Shown piece by piece: positions 43,314-53,836 of a stretch of DNA of 56,713 nt; position 1 is the stretch's first letter; the number at the start of each line of letters is the position of its first letter. Source of the stretch: Planctomycetota bacterium (lineage in GTDB: Bacteria > Planctomycetota > Phycisphaerae > UBA1845). The translations under genes and the position numbers were made by a program. The stretch is from NCBI GenBank assembly GCA_016860685.1, contig BOJX01000007.1, positions 1-56,713 of the forward strand, given 5' to 3'. The notes under the pieces are model-generated. The model saw only the letters and a program-made list of their open reading frames with translations, was not told the origin of the DNA and ran no database searches.

Positions 43314-44321
43314 GTGGCGGAGCTGACGGGACAGGACGTGGTGCAACGGCAGGAACACCGGTTCCCGGTCAAAGTTCTGTTGTATGCGGTCTGGATTGCG
43401 TCCGGGTTGCTTTTCTGGCATGCCGGGTATGCGTTGTGTGCGCCGGTGGATCCTGAGGCGAGCCTGAGCTGGGCGTCGGGGGGTCGGATTCTGGCGGGGT
43501 TTGTGCCCGTGGCGCTGCTGGCGGGATTGACGTCCGGCGCAGCGACGGCGGCGGCGGGGCGGTGGGCGGTGGACGCGGGGGTGTTCGCCGCAGCCGTGGG
43601 TTTGTCGACGCTGTCGGTGCGCGGCGGGACGGTTGAACATCTGCTCCTGCGGCGCGCGGATGCGGGCGCCGGGTCCGGGGGTCTTGCGGTCAGCTTCGCG
43701 GGAGAGGCGCTGGCGTGGATCGCGGTGTTCGTGTTCGCAGGGTGGATAAGCGGCCGAGTCGCGCGGGCGCTGGGGCTGACGCGGCAGGGTGAGACGAGCG
43801 GCGCGGCGACGAAGGCGACGATGCTCGACGGGTTCATCCCGCTGCGCGAGGCGTCGCCTTCGTCTCGCGCGGAGCGCGTGACCGGGTTGACGCATGCGGT
43901 GGTGGCCGGCGCGCTGGCGGCGGCGTTGACGATTGTGTTCTGCGTGGACCTGGCGCGGCGACCGGTCTCGCACGGACAGGCGATCTTTGTGTGTTCCGCC
44001 TCGGCGTGGCTGGCGACGTATTTCACGTTCAAGCGTTTCCCGGTGCGGACGGCGCTGTACCCGGCGGCGGGGGTCGCGGCGGCTTGCGTGGTCGGGTATC
44101 TGATCGCGATGCTTTCGGGGGGAAAAGCCGACCTGCCGCCGAATCTGCCTTCGTCGCCGTTTCTGCGGGCGTTGCCGATGCAGGCGGTGGCGGGCGCGAT
44201 CGGCGGGGCGCTGCTGGGATTCTGGTTCGCTTTCGATCCGGGCGCGTTTGCGGCGCGGGGAGGCGGCGAAGGCACACCGACGTCGCCCGATCCGTCGAAG
44301 AAAGCTCGAGGTCGCCGATGA
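43314..44321 (+). CDS. Uncharacterised multi-span membrane protein
   Basis: Protein of 335 residues with about eight hydrophobic helices (VLLYAVWIASGLLFWHAGYA, FVPVALLAGLTSGAATA, ALAWIAVFVFAGWISG, VVAGALAAALTIVFCV, AAGVAAACVVGYLIAML, AVAGAIGGALLGFWFAF) and a short polar loop with Arg/Ser residues. No channel or transporter motif is recognised. GTG 43314 has AGGCAAGG upstream. Its stop overlaps the start of the next gene by ATGA. Its position after dapA suggests the same transcript. Confidence 0.75.
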   Translation: MAELTGQDVVQRQEHRFPVKVLLYAVWIASGLLFWHAGYALCAPVDPEASLSWASGGRILAGFVPVALLAGLTSGAATAAAGRWAVDAGVFAAAVGLSTLSVRGGTVEHLLLRRADAGAGSGGLAVSFAGEALAWIAVFVFAGWISGRVARALGLTRQGETSGAATKATMLDGFIPLREASPSSRAERVTGLTHAVVAGALAAALTIVFCVDLARRPVSHGQAIFVCSASAWLATYFTFKRFPVRTALYPAAGVAAACVVGYLIAMLSGGKADLPPNLPSSPFLRALPMQAVAGAIGGALLGFWFAFDPGAFAARGGGEGTPTSPDPSKKARGRR

Positions 44322-44512
44322 GAATGCGCCGTCTGCCGCTCAGCGCGTACGACGAACTGCGCTTGCAGTTTCTGTGCGAAACGGAGCGGACGCTCGCTTA
44401 CGCCCTCGCCCATCCGGAGGAGTTTCCACGGATTCCGGCGGTGGAAGTCGGGAAAGGGCGGTTCAGTCGGGCGTTCGCGGAGCAGTTCTGGGCGGATGTT
44501 CTGGCGTCGTAG
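44318..44512 (+). CDS. Small protein coupled to the membrane protein
   Basis: A 64-residue protein starting at the ATG of the ATGA overlap with the preceding stop; the ORF track lists it within a longer frame beginning inside the neighbour. Sequence is basic then amphipathic: RMRRLPLSAYDELRLQFL, TLAYALAHPEEFPRI, and a C-terminal GKGRFSRAFAEQFWADVL. There are no membrane helices. The tight coupling supports translation; function unknown. It converges with the methyltransferase gene with a 6 bp gap. Confidence 0.65.
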   Translation: MRMRRLPLSAYDELRLQFLCETERTLAYALAHPEEFPRIPAVEVGKGRFSRAFAEQFWADVLAS

Positions 44513-44518
44513 CGTCGG

Positions 44519-45268
44519 TTATCGCTTGCGGAACCGCAGGACGTAGTTCTCCTTGAGGTAGGGCGTGTCGGGCGTCTCGATCAGCGTGAAACCGCCGGAC
44601 TCGATCTCGGCGATGACTTCCTCGCGCCCCGCGCGGATGTGATCGAGGATCCAGTCCCGGCTGACGCCCGGGATGCGGATGAAGTCAATGATGATGAGTT
44701 GGCCGCCGGGGCGGAGAGCGCTGCGGATCGACGCCATCGTCGAGCGCGGATACTCAAAGTGATGATAGGTGTCGCAGATGAAGGCGACGTCGATCGACTC
44801 CGGCGCAAGCTCGACCGAGTCCTCCTTGCAGACGACGGGCACGACGTTGGCGAGGCGTTCATGCTCGGCGAGGAGGCGGATATGCTCAACGAACCCGGGC
44901 ATGAGATCGACGGCGTACACCTTTCCGCTGCCGCCGACCGCGCGGCTGAAAAGAAGCGTGAAGAACCCGGTTCCCGCGCCGATGTCGGCGACGTGCTGCC
45001 CCTCCTTCAAGCCGATCCACGCCGTGAGGCGCTCGCGTTCGCGGTAGATCTCGCGGCTTTCCGCCTCGAACCGGGCAACCCAGGTTTCGACCGGCTCGGT
45101 CCGGTAGGGGTCGTTGATGCCGGGTTTGACGCTTTTTTCGCGCGGGGGGCTGACCTCGGCGGCGCGCGGGGCGAGGCAGCCGCCGACGGTTGTTGCGAGG
45201 GCGACGATCGCAACAAGGACGAGGGGAGCGCGATGACGGTTCAGCGATGTCAGACGGCGCTCGTTCAT
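44519..45268 (-). CDS. Lipoprotein-like SAM-dependent methyltransferase
   Basis: Protein of 249 residues. A basic start and hydrophobic core (APLVLVAIVALATTVGGC) end in a lipobox-like VGGC, so it is probably exported and lipid-anchored. The body is a class I methyltransferase: VADIGAGTGFFTLLFSRA (motif I), VYAVDLMP (post-I acidic), DVAFICDTYHHFEYP and LRPGGQLIIIDF. An exported SAM methyltransferase would lack cytosolic SAM, so either the N-terminus is not a signal or the protein uses another cofactor. The ORF-track start at 45688 is far upstream; ATG 45268 or 45304 fit. Confidence 0.85.
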   Translation of the reverse strand: MNERRLTSLNRHRAPLVLVAIVALATTVGGCLAPRAAEVSPPREKSVKPGINDPYRTEPVETWVARFEAESREIYRERERLTAWIGLKEGQHVADIGAGTGFFTLLFSRAVGGSGKVYAVDLMPGFVEHIRLLAEHERLANVVPVVCKEDSVELAPESIDVAFICDTYHHFEYPRSTMASIRSALRPGGQLIIIDFIRIPGVSRDWILDHIRAGREEVIAEIESGGFTLIETPDTPYLKENYVLRFRKR

Positions 45269-45422
45269 ATGATGATGAGGATCCTGGAAGGCGCGAATTG
45301 TCATCCCGCAAATATATATCGCGGGCGCTGCGTTGGAAAGCAGGGCGAGCCGGTCATAACATCGGGAAGTGATCGACGTCGCAGCGAAGCGCGCCGCCGG
45401 CTCGGAGTGAATACCTGACGTG

Positions 45423-46556
45423 ATGTACTTCGACCACGCGGCAACGAGCTGGCCGAAACCGCCCGAGGTTCTTGCGGCGATGCAAGCCTGTCTTGAGCGG
45501 GCGGGCGGAAACCCCGGCCGATCCGGGCACCGCGCCGCGTTGGAGGCGCACCGGACGTTGCGGGAGGCGCGGCGGAAAGTTGCGGGACTCCTCGGCAGCG
45601 TGGACCCGGACCGGGTCGTGTTCACGCTTAACGGTACCGACGCGCTCAACCTTGCGATCAAGGGAGCCGTGCGCCCCGGTGACCACATCGTCTACACCGC
45701 CGCGGACCACAACAGCGTGCGCCGCCCGGTGCATGCGCTCACGGTGCGCGGCGTCATCACGAGCACGTGCGTCGATGTCGGCGGTGACGGCGCCGCGGAC
45801 CCGGGTGACGTCCGGCGCGCGATCACAAGGCGGACGCGGCTCGTCGCCCTGCCGCACGCGAGCAACGTGACCGGCGTGATCCAGCCGGTGCGGGACGTGA
45901 TCCGGGCGGCGCATGAACATGACGCGCTGGTGTTGCTGGACGCCGCGCAAACCGCGGGAGTGCTGGACTTGAATGTCGGTGAGATCAGCGCCGACCTCGT
46001 CGCCTTTCCGGGGCACAAGGCGCTGCGCGGACCGACGGGCACCGGAGTGCTTTACGTGGGACCGCACGTCGAGCTTCAACCCCTCCGCGAGGGCGGAACC
46101 GGCGCCGAGTCCGACAATCCGCTTCAACCCGAGGCGCTGCCCACGAGGTTGGAGGCGGGCACGCCGAACACCGTCGGAGTTGCAGGATTGTCCGCCGCGC
46201 TGGACGTGGTTCGCCCCGAGGCGGCGCTGGCGCATGAGCGGGCGTTGCTTCGGCGGCTTGTCTTGCGCCTCGATGAAGCCCGGGGGATCCGCGTTTCCGG
46301 TCCGGCTGATGTCGAGCGCCGCGTTGGAGTTCTCTCGTTGACGATCGAGGGGGTCGATCCTCAGGACGCCGCCGCGATTCTTGACGAGTCGTTCGACATC
46401 GCGGCCCGCGCCGGACTGCATTGCGCGCCGAACCTGCACCGGGCGCTGGGCACCTACCCCACGGGGACGCTTCGGGTGTCCTTCGGGATCTCAAACACCC
46501 AGGCCGAGGTGGATGCTCTGGCGGAAGCCCTGATGCAGATCGCCGCGCAGACCTGA
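45423..46556 (+). CDS. Cysteine desulfurase/aminotransferase class V family protein
   Basis: PLP enzyme of 377 residues. MYFDHAATSWPKPPEV opens the family; NPGRSGHRAA and TLNGTDALNLAIKG follow, the Schiff-base lysine lies in FPGHKALRGPTGTG, and the C-terminal active-site loop ARAGLHCAP carries the catalytic Cys. This small-domain arrangement matches the SufS/CsdA-related cysteine desulfurase subfamily that lacks its own IscU neighbour. ATG 45423 is preferred; the ORF track uses a GTG three bases earlier. Likely sulfur donor for Fe-S or thio-modification; the Mrp/ApbC carrier at the right edge is the nearest Fe-S factor. Confidence 0.9.
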   Translation: MYFDHAATSWPKPPEVLAAMQACLERAGGNPGRSGHRAALEAHRTLREARRKVAGLLGSVDPDRVVFTLNGTDALNLAIKGAVRPGDHIVYTAADHNSVRRPVHALTVRGVITSTCVDVGGDGAADPGDVRRAITRRTRLVALPHASNVTGVIQPVRDVIRAAHEHDALVLLDAAQTAGVLDLNVGEISADLVAFPGHKALRGPTGTGVLYVGPHVELQPLREGGTGAESDNPLQPEALPTRLEAGTPNTVGVAGLSAALDVVRPEAALAHERALLRRLVLRLDEARGIRVSGPADVERRVGVLSLTIEGVDPQDAAAILDESFDIAARAGLHCAPNLHRALGTYPTGTLRVSFGISNTQAEVDALAEALMQIAAQT

Positions 46557-46587
46557 CGGCGCTCCCGTCCGGGATGCCGCCCGCGCG

Positions 46588-47127
46588 TCACTCGTCTTGG
46601 ACGGAGGTGTGATCGTGGATAATCACCCACGCTCCCTCAATCCGGCGGAAGACGAGGCTGAACATGCCGCCGACCGGTTTGTCCCGATCAAGCCGCCAGG
46701 CGCCCAGCACAAGCGCCGCGTCCGATCCGAGCGCAGTGACTTCGAGGTTGTCGAAGGTCAGCCGCCCCATCGCGGTGCGATCAGGGTAGCGGGTCTTGAA
46801 CCCGTCCAGCGTTTCCTTCCAGCCGCGAGTGACGCGCCCGCCCGAACTGAACGTCAGGTTCGGCGAGTTCCAGTATCCGCGCATGAAACCGTCGACGTCG
46901 CCGCCGTTCCACGCTTCCTCCTGGTTCCTGAGAACGCGAATGACCTCGCTGGCCACCCCGGAGTCTGCGGGCGCGGCGGACTCCTGCGCCCAGGCCGGAA
47001 CGGGCGACGGCGCCGGTTCGGCTGCGGCGACACAAAACACCGCCGCCGCGCCAACCAGCATCGCGGCGACCACGCCCGACCGGAGACGGTTTCCGCCGCA
47101 TTGACAGGAACGTGTGTCTGCCATCAT
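46588..47127 (-). CDS. Secreted SnoaL/NTF2-like protein (DUF4440-type)
   Basis: Protein of 179 residues: signal peptide (about residues 1-36, hydrophobic core VVAAMLVGAAAVFCVAAA) followed by an NTF2-like cone fold. The domain has VLRNQEEAWNGGDVDGFMRGYWNSPNL, TRGWKETLDGFKTRYPDR and FRRIEGAWVIIHDHTS, which match the DUF4440 pattern. ATGATG start with GAAAGGAG upstream. It converges on the preceding cysteine desulfurase gene with a 31 bp gap. Ligand or enzymatic role unknown. Confidence 0.82.
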   Translation of the reverse strand: MMADTRSCQCGGNRLRSGVVAAMLVGAAAVFCVAAAEPAPSPVPAWAQESAAPADSGVASEVIRVLRNQEEAWNGGDVDGFMRGYWNSPNLTFSSGGRVTRGWKETLDGFKTRYPDRTAMGRLTFDNLEVTALGSDAALVLGAWRLDRDKPVGGMFSLVFRRIEGAWVIIHDHTSVQDE

Positions 47128-47172
47128 AAAGGCACTCCTTTCTCAGCCCGCCGGATTCGAGGCTTGTCATTG

Positions 47173-48417
<1,245 letters not shown>

Positions 48418-48740
48418 GCGTTCGTCTTCGGGCGCACCGTCAGGCCTCGTTGTCAGATCGGCGAATTCGGCAATTCACCCCGAGTACGAGTTTGCCGCCA
48501 GTCCCCCGCGGTATCTTAGGGGGGCCGAAACCTCTTAACACACTTCGTCCTTGGATCGGACACCGGGCTGGTCCGGGAGTTAGGGCGGTCCACCCAACGG
48601 GAGGCCGGAACCGGAGTCCGTCGTCCACGAGGACGGGCATCCACGGGGTCGGGTCGGTACAATCGACCGGGGAGCATGCAAAGGCCGGGGGGCAGGCGGG
48701 GCGGATCGCCGCCGTCTGCGCGGATCAGGGGACGAGAATC
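48418..48740. other. Divergent promoter region between the LeuA-like and decarboxylase genes
   Basis: About 320 bp. A TACAAT (near 48656) and a TTGCCG...TATCTT pair (48491-48516, 14 bp spacer) point along the plus strand, both weak. No gene or RNA element is recognised. The ORF-track frame from 48450 continues into the decarboxylase but has no signal for initiation. Confidence 0.4.
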
Positions 48741-51700
48741 ATGACGTCATCTTCGGGCAGCGGTGAACGTCGGGCGCTCGATCCGTCGCGCGCCGCACTT
48801 TACAACGTGCGCCGATTGCGGACCGACATCTGGAACCGCCTGCGCGACGGGGCGCGGCGGCTGCGTCGCATCGGTCCCGACGACCTCGAAGTTCCGGAGC
48901 TGACGGCGCGGTGCGCCGAGGCGTTTGAGTTGCTGAGGATGATCGAGGCCTGCTGCGCCTTTCCGGGAGCGCGGGTGCTGGAGCCTTTGCGTCGCCGGTT
49001 CGAAGCCGGCGATTATGAGAGCTTTGCGAAGCTCTCGATCGGCGTCGTGCGTCTTCTGTCCAGCGGCGCTTACCGTCGCCTTGACCTTTCCGCCACGCGA
49101 TTCCGGGACTGGTCGGACCTGCTGGACGCGGCGCCGATCACCGACGCCGTCCTCTCACGTCTGGGCGAGGAGCAGCGACCGTATTTCGAAACCCTGTTCG
49201 TGGACGACATTCAACCGCACGAGGAGAGCGAACTGAGACAACGTCTGCGCGAGCTTCGGCGTCCCGAAGACGCCTTTATGTACGAGACCGTCGTCGTGCG
49301 CACGTTCGAGGACGCCCTGATCGCCGCCCTCGTCAACCCCAACGTCCAGAGCATCGTCGTCCGCTACAGCTTCCCGTTTCATTCCGCCGACCGGCCCGAA
49401 CTCCTGACCGGCGCGTACGCGCTCCTCGGGCAGGATCCGCAGCGGATCGAAGCGCTCAAAGCCAGCGAGCGAAGCCTTCTTCTGGGCGAACTGCTGCAGG
49501 CGTTGCGACCGGAGCTGGATCTCTTTCTCGTCACCGACGCTCCAGTGGAGAACGTCGCGGGTGACCCGAGCCGCGCGTTCCGGCGCGTCTTCTACCAGCA
49601 GGAAAACTACCGCGAGATGCACCTGAGCATCCTCAAGGGCGTTCACGAGCGCTTTGAGACGCCTTTTTTCTCCGCCCTGCGCGCCTACAGCCGCAAGCCC
49701 ACCGGCATGTTCCACGCCCTCCCGATATCGAAGGGCAGCTCGATCGACAAGTCGCACTGGATCAGCGACATGGCGCGCTTCTACGGACACAACGTCTTTC
49801 AGGCCGAAACCAGCGCCACGACCGGCGGGCTGGATTCCCTTCTTCAACCGCAGGGCACGATCAAGCGGGCGCAGGAACTCGCCGCCCGCGCGTTCGGCGC
49901 GAGGCAGACCTTCTTTGTCACCAACGGAACCTCGACCGCCAACAAGATCGTGATGCAGGGCCTGTGCCGACCGGGCGACATCGTTCTGCTGTCGCATGAC
50001 TGTCACAAGTCGCACCACTACGCCGTCATCCTCTCCGGGGCGAAACCGATCTATCTGGACGCCTACCCGATTCCCGCGTGCTCGATGTACGGCGGCGTGA
50101 CGCTCACCGAGATCAAGCGGACGCTTCTCGCCCTCCGCCGCGCCGGAAAGCTCGATCAGGTCCGCATGTTGCTCCTGACGAACATCACCTTCGACGGCCT
50201 GACGTACGATCCGCTTCGCGTGATGGAGGAGGTGCTGGCGATCAAACCCGACATGATCTTCGTCTGGGACGAAGCGTGGTTCGCCTACGCCCGCTTCTCG
50301 CCGACGCTGCGCCGCCGCACCGCGATGGACGCCGCCAACCGGTTGCGGGAGCGCCTCCGCGATCCGGGCGCGATCGCCGCCTACCGCGTGTTCAAAGCCG
50401 ACGCCGACCGCTGGGGTGAGGATGACGCGCGGCTCGCCGCGCACCGCCTCGTGCCCGATCCGGATCGTGCCCGCGTCCGCGTCTACGTGACGCAATCGAC
50501 GCACAAAACGCTCACCGCCCTGCGCCAGGGGTCGATGATTCACGTTAACGACGAGGATTTCGAGTCGCGCGTGCGCCACGCCTTTCACGAGGCATTCATG
50601 ACGCACACGTCCACCTCGCCGAATTACCAGATCATCGCCTCCCTGGACGTGGGCCGCCGGCAGGTCGAGCTGGAAGGATACGAACTCGTCCAGCAGAGCC
50701 TCGAACTGGCGATGATGCTGCGCGAGCGCGTCCACGGCGACCCGCTGCTGGCGAAGTATTTCCGCGTGATGGGCGCGTTGGACCTGATCCCCGCGGCGCA
50801 CCGCCCCAGCGGACTTGAATATTACTGGGACGCCCAGGCTGGCTTCACGCGCATCGAGCAGGCCTGGATGGGCGACGAGTTCGTGCTGGACCCCACACGG
50901 GTGACGATCCACGTCGGGCGGACGGGGATGGACGGCGACACGTTCAAGAAGCTGCTCATCGACCGCTTCGACATCCAGATCAACAAGACGTCCCGCAACA
51001 CCGTCCTGTTCATGATTCACATCGGCATGACGCGCGGCACGGTGGCTCATCTCGTCAAAGTCCTGACGCAGATCGCCCACGAACTGGATGAGAAGCTGCT
51101 TCGTCAAAGCGCCGTCGAACGCCGCCTGCACGATCGCAACGTCGTCTCCCTCACGCGCGAGCTTCCTCCTCTGCCGAACTTCAGCCGGTTTCACGACGCT
51201 TTCCGCGACCCGCACGGCGCCCCCACGCCGGAGGGCGACGTCCGCAAGGCGTTCTTCCTCGGCTGCGATGACGCCTCCTGCGAATATGTCCGCCTCGACG
51301 CGGCGCTGTCGGCGACGGCGATGGTCGCGGCGAAGACGGCGGACGTGAGAAACGCCGCAACCGCCGACGCAAAGAACACCTCTGTGGATGAGGGCATGAC
51401 CGCTTCGGCGCCGGCGTCCCCAGGGGGTCTGATGCTCGCACGCGAACTCGTCTCCGCCGCGTTTGTGACGCCTTACCCGCCGGGGTTTCCGATCCTGGTT
51501 CCCGGGCAGGTCATTACCGCCGACATTCTCGCCTTTCTTCAGGCGCTCGACGTCAAGGAGATCCACGGCTACGAGCCGGAGTTCGGTCTCCGCATCTTCA
51601 CCCGCGACGCCCTGGAAGCCCTGAACGGTCGCGATCTCGAAACCGACGCTCACCGCGACCGCCCGCCATCGCCCCCGCCCGTGACCTTGACCGAAGCTGC

Positions 51701-51782
51701 AACCCCCGCGGCCTCAGCGGGAGGCAGGCAGATTCCCGATCCGGTTCGAGCCGGGCGGATGTTCGAATCTCCCGAGACGTAA
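48741..51782 (+). CDS. PLP-dependent Orn/Lys/Arg decarboxylase family protein
   Basis: Large protein of 1013 residues starting at ATG 48741. The first 290 residues form helices and a receiver-like wing domain. The PLP domain has AYSRKPTGMFHALPISKGSS, ETSATTGGLDSLL, TNGTSTANKIVMQG, the HDCHKSHHYAVI histidine stack, FVWDEAWFAYARFSP with the pyridine-binding Asp, and the Schiff-base lysine in TQSTHKTLTALRQGS. The C-terminal domain (about 800-950) ends in TPYPPGFPILVPGQVI, typical of the group. It probably decarboxylates arginine or lysine in polyamine synthesis or acid resistance; no antiporter lies nearby. Confidence 0.9.
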   Translation: MTSSSGSGERRALDPSRAALYNVRRLRTDIWNRLRDGARRLRRIGPDDLEVPELTARCAEAFELLRMIEACCAFPGARVLEPLRRRFEAGDYESFAKLSIGVVRLLSSGAYRRLDLSATRFRDWSDLLDAAPITDAVLSRLGEEQRPYFETLFVDDIQPHEESELRQRLRELRRPEDAFMYETVVVRTFEDALIAALVNPNVQSIVVRYSFPFHSADRPELLTGAYALLGQDPQRIEALKASERSLLLGELLQALRPELDLFLVTDAPVENVAGDPSRAFRRVFYQQENYREMHLSILKGVHERFETPFFSALRAYSRKPTGMFHALPISKGSSIDKSHWISDMARFYGHNVFQAETSATTGGLDSLLQPQGTIKRAQELAARAFGARQTFFVTNGTSTANKIVMQGLCRPGDIVLLSHDCHKSHHYAVILSGAKPIYLDAYPIPACSMYGGVTLTEIKRTLLALRRAGKLDQVRMLLLTNITFDGLTYDPLRVMEEVLAIKPDMIFVWDEAWFAYARFSPTLRRRTAMDAANRLRERLRDPGAIAAYRVFKADADRWGEDDARLAAHRLVPDPDRARVRVYVTQSTHKTLTALRQGSMIHVNDEDFESRVRHAFHEAFMTHTSTSPNYQIIASLDVGRRQVELEGYELVQQSLELAMMLRERVHGDPLLAKYFRVMGALDLIPAAHRPSGLEYYWDAQAGFTRIEQAWMGDEFVLDPTRVTIHVGRTGMDGDTFKKLLIDRFDIQINKTSRNTVLFMIHIGMTRGTVAHLVKVLTQIAHELDEKLLRQSAVERRLHDRNVVSLTRELPPLPNFSRFHDAFRDPHGAPTPEGDVRKAFFLGCDDASCEYVRLDAALSATAMVAAKTADVRNAATADAKNTSVDEGMTASAPASPGGLMLARELVSAAFVTPYPPGFPILVPGQVITADILAFLQALDVKEIHGYEPEFGLRIFTRDALEALNGRDLETDAHRDRPPSPPPVTLTEAATPAASAGGRQIPDPVRAGRMFESPET

Positions 51783-51830
51783 CCCCGGTCGCCGTGCCGA
51801 GACGCAGACAGTGCAGGCTCGATGCTGTCT

Positions 51831-51898
51831 CTGAGCCGCACGCTTCAGCCCGCGCGAACGCTTGACTTGTGGCATGCCGCGCAATCCAAAGCGACGAT
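51831..51898. repeat. Dispersed intergenic repeat, copy 1
   Basis: Aligns without gaps to 55326-55393 at roughly three quarters identity, with longest exact blocks CCCGCGCGAA and GACGAT. It lies between the decarboxylase and tRNA-Pro. Confidence 0.55.
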
Positions 51899-51992
51899 TC
51901 AGGATGCCGCGCCTCAGGACATCAGAACCCCGCCCCCCCCCACGCCCAGACCTTGACTTCCCGCCCGCGCCGACGGACGTTGCACGCTCCCG

Positions 51993-52067
51993 CGGGGCGT
52001 AGCTCAGTCCGGCTAGAGCGCCTGGTTTGGGACCAGGAGGACGCAGGTTCGAATCCTGTCGCCCCGA
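51993..52067 (+). tRNA. tRNA-Pro (anticodon UGG)
   Basis: A full cloverleaf can be folded: acceptor CGGGGCG pairs with CGCCCCG, D-arm GCTC...GAGC, anticodon stem CCTGG/CCAGG with loop TTTGGGA (anticodon TGG at 52028-52030), and T-arm CAGG-TTCGAAT-CCTG. The discriminator is A and the CCA end is not encoded. It lies about 250 bp before cysS on the same strand, after the decarboxylase. Confidence 0.96.
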
Positions 52068-52315
52068 GTTCGTTTTCAGCCGAAAAACACGGGTTTTTCC
52101 CGGTGTTTTCCCGGGGTGTCACCATCGTGGCACTTTTCACGGCCGTGTCAGCGCCTGCCACGTTTGTCCTTTGCCTGCCATCACGAAGTGCAACCGGGAG
52201 TGCAACGCGCCGCGCGTCCGGTTTTATCCAGCCCTTCACCCCTTGCACGCGCACGCGCGGGCTTCGACAGTCCGCCGTTGTCATCCGCCCCACCCTCCGC
52301 TACGTTTCCCCCATC

Positions 52316-53836
52316 ATGGCGATCACCGTCTACAACACCCTTTCGGGGAAAAAGGAGCCTTTCGAACCGTTGCGCCCGGGGCACGTCGGCATCTATCTGT
52401 GCGGTCCGACCGTCTACAAACCGTCGCACATCGGACACGCCGTCGGACCGATCATCTTCGACACGATCAAGCGCTACCTCACGTTCCGCGGGTACAAGGT
52501 CACGTGGGTGGTCAACGTCACCGACGTGGACGACAAGCTTATCGACGAAGCCGCCAGGCAGGGCACGACCACGGTGGAGCTGGGCCGGCGGGTTCTCGCC
52601 GACTACCTCGCCGCGATGAAGAAACTGAACATCGGCTACCCCGGCGACGATCGCGCCCCTGGCGATCTGCGCACCGCCGGCGGCGGTATCGACCACATGC
52701 CCAAGGCCAGCGAGCACATCGGCGACATCACCCGCATCATTCAGACGCTCATCAACCGCAAGCACGCGTACGTCCTCGGCGGCGACGTGTACTTCGACGT
52801 CACCAGCGACCCGGATTACGGAAAACTCTCCCACCGCTCGATCGAGGATCAGGAAGGCCAGCGCGAACTGAAAAGCGGCGACAAGCGGCATCCCGGCGAC
52901 TTCGCCCTCTGGAAAGCCGCGAAACCGGACGAACCTGACGAAGTAAAATACGACTCGCCCTGGGGCAAGGGACGCCCCGGCTGGCACATCGAGTGCTCCG
53001 CCATGTCCGCGCGGCTGCTGGGCGAGACCTTCGACATTCACGGCGGCGGGATGGACCTCGTCTTCCCCCATCACGAGAACGAGATCGCACAATCCGAGTC
53101 CGCGACCGGTCGGGTGTTTGCGAAATACTGGCTGCACCACGGCCTGACGCGCTTCAACACGAAAAAAGTCTCCAAGTCCGACACCTCGCCGGAAGCCGTG
53201 GCGGCGATGAAGCGGATGACGTTGCACAACCTCCTCGCCGAGTTGACGCCGGAGCACGTCCGCTTCTTCGTGCTCAGCACGCACTATCGCCGGCCGATCG
53301 ACTTCTCGGATGATAATCTGGAAGCGACGAAGAAGGGTCTGGAGCGGTTTTACACGCTCTTCGAGCGCGTGCAGCGCGAGACGGGGCGTTCAGTCTACGA
53401 AGCCGTTGATCGCGCCGGACCGCTGGGCGGGTCCGGGTCGTCCGGCGACCCAGGGTCGGAGCATCACGCGAAGTTCGTCGAGGCGATGGACGACGACTTC
53501 AACACCGCCGGCGCCATCGCAGCGCTGCACGATGCCGTCTCTCCGATCAACGCTTTGATGGACCGCGGCGGCGCAACGCCCGACGATGTGCTGAGCCTCG
53601 CCGGCGGTCTGATGCAACGCGGTCGCCTCCTGGGCCTCTTCCTCATTCCCCCGGCGGCGGCGCCGGCGGCGTCGGATAAGAAGCTCGGCGAGGTCATGCA
53701 GGTGCTCCTCGAAGTCCGCCAGCGCCTGCGCAAAAAGAAGGACTTCGAGACCGGCGACTTCATCCGCGACGCGCTGACCAGGATCGGCATTACGCTCAAG
53801 GACCGGCCCGACGGCACGGATTGGAAGGTGGAGTAA
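52316..53836 (+). CDS. cysS: Cysteinyl-tRNA synthetase
   Basis: Class I synthetase of 506 residues from ATG 52316 (the ORF-track frame begins 149 codons earlier, through the tRNA). The zinc site has LCGPTVY, IECSAMS, and HHENEIAQS; the HIGH motif is PSHIGHA. The KMSKS loop reads KKVSKSD, a tolerated variant, followed by a planctomycete-looking insertion (TSPEAVAAMKRMTLHNLLAE). The C-terminal anticodon domain has DDDFNTAGAIAAL and ends RIGITLKDRPDGTDWK. No strong ribosome site is seen before the start. Confidence 0.96.
   Translation: MAITVYNTLSGKKEPFEPLRPGHVGIYLCGPTVYKPSHIGHAVGPIIFDTIKRYLTFRGYKVTWVVNVTDVDDKLIDEAARQGTTTVELGRRVLADYLAAMKKLNIGYPGDDRAPGDLRTAGGGIDHMPKASEHIGDITRIIQTLINRKHAYVLGGDVYFDVTSDPDYGKLSHRSIEDQEGQRELKSGDKRHPGDFALWKAAKPDEPDEVKYDSPWGKGRPGWHIECSAMSARLLGETFDIHGGGMDLVFPHHENEIAQSESATGRVFAKYWLHHGLTRFNTKKVSKSDTSPEAVAAMKRMTLHNLLAELTPEHVRFFVLSTHYRRPIDFSDDNLEATKKGLERFYTLFERVQRETGRSVYEAVDRAGPLGGSGSSGDPGSEHHAKFVEAMDDDFNTAGAIAALHDAVSPINALMDRGGATPDDVLSLAGGLMQRGRLLGLFLIPPAAAPAASDKKLGEVMQVLLEVRQRLRKKKDFETGDFIRDALTRIGITLKDRPDGTDWKVE

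Noticed and set aside
48450-48740. N-terminal extension of the decarboxylase frame
   Set aside because: No ribosome site or conserved residues; it covers a probable promoter region, and ATG 48741 gives a normal N-terminus.
49155-51653. 832-codon minus-strand frame opposite the decarboxylase
   Set aside because: Antisense shadow of a gene with full catalytic motifs on the plus strand.
51869-52315. N-terminal extension of the cysS frame
   Set aside because: It runs through the tRNA-Pro gene; the family N-terminus begins at 52316.
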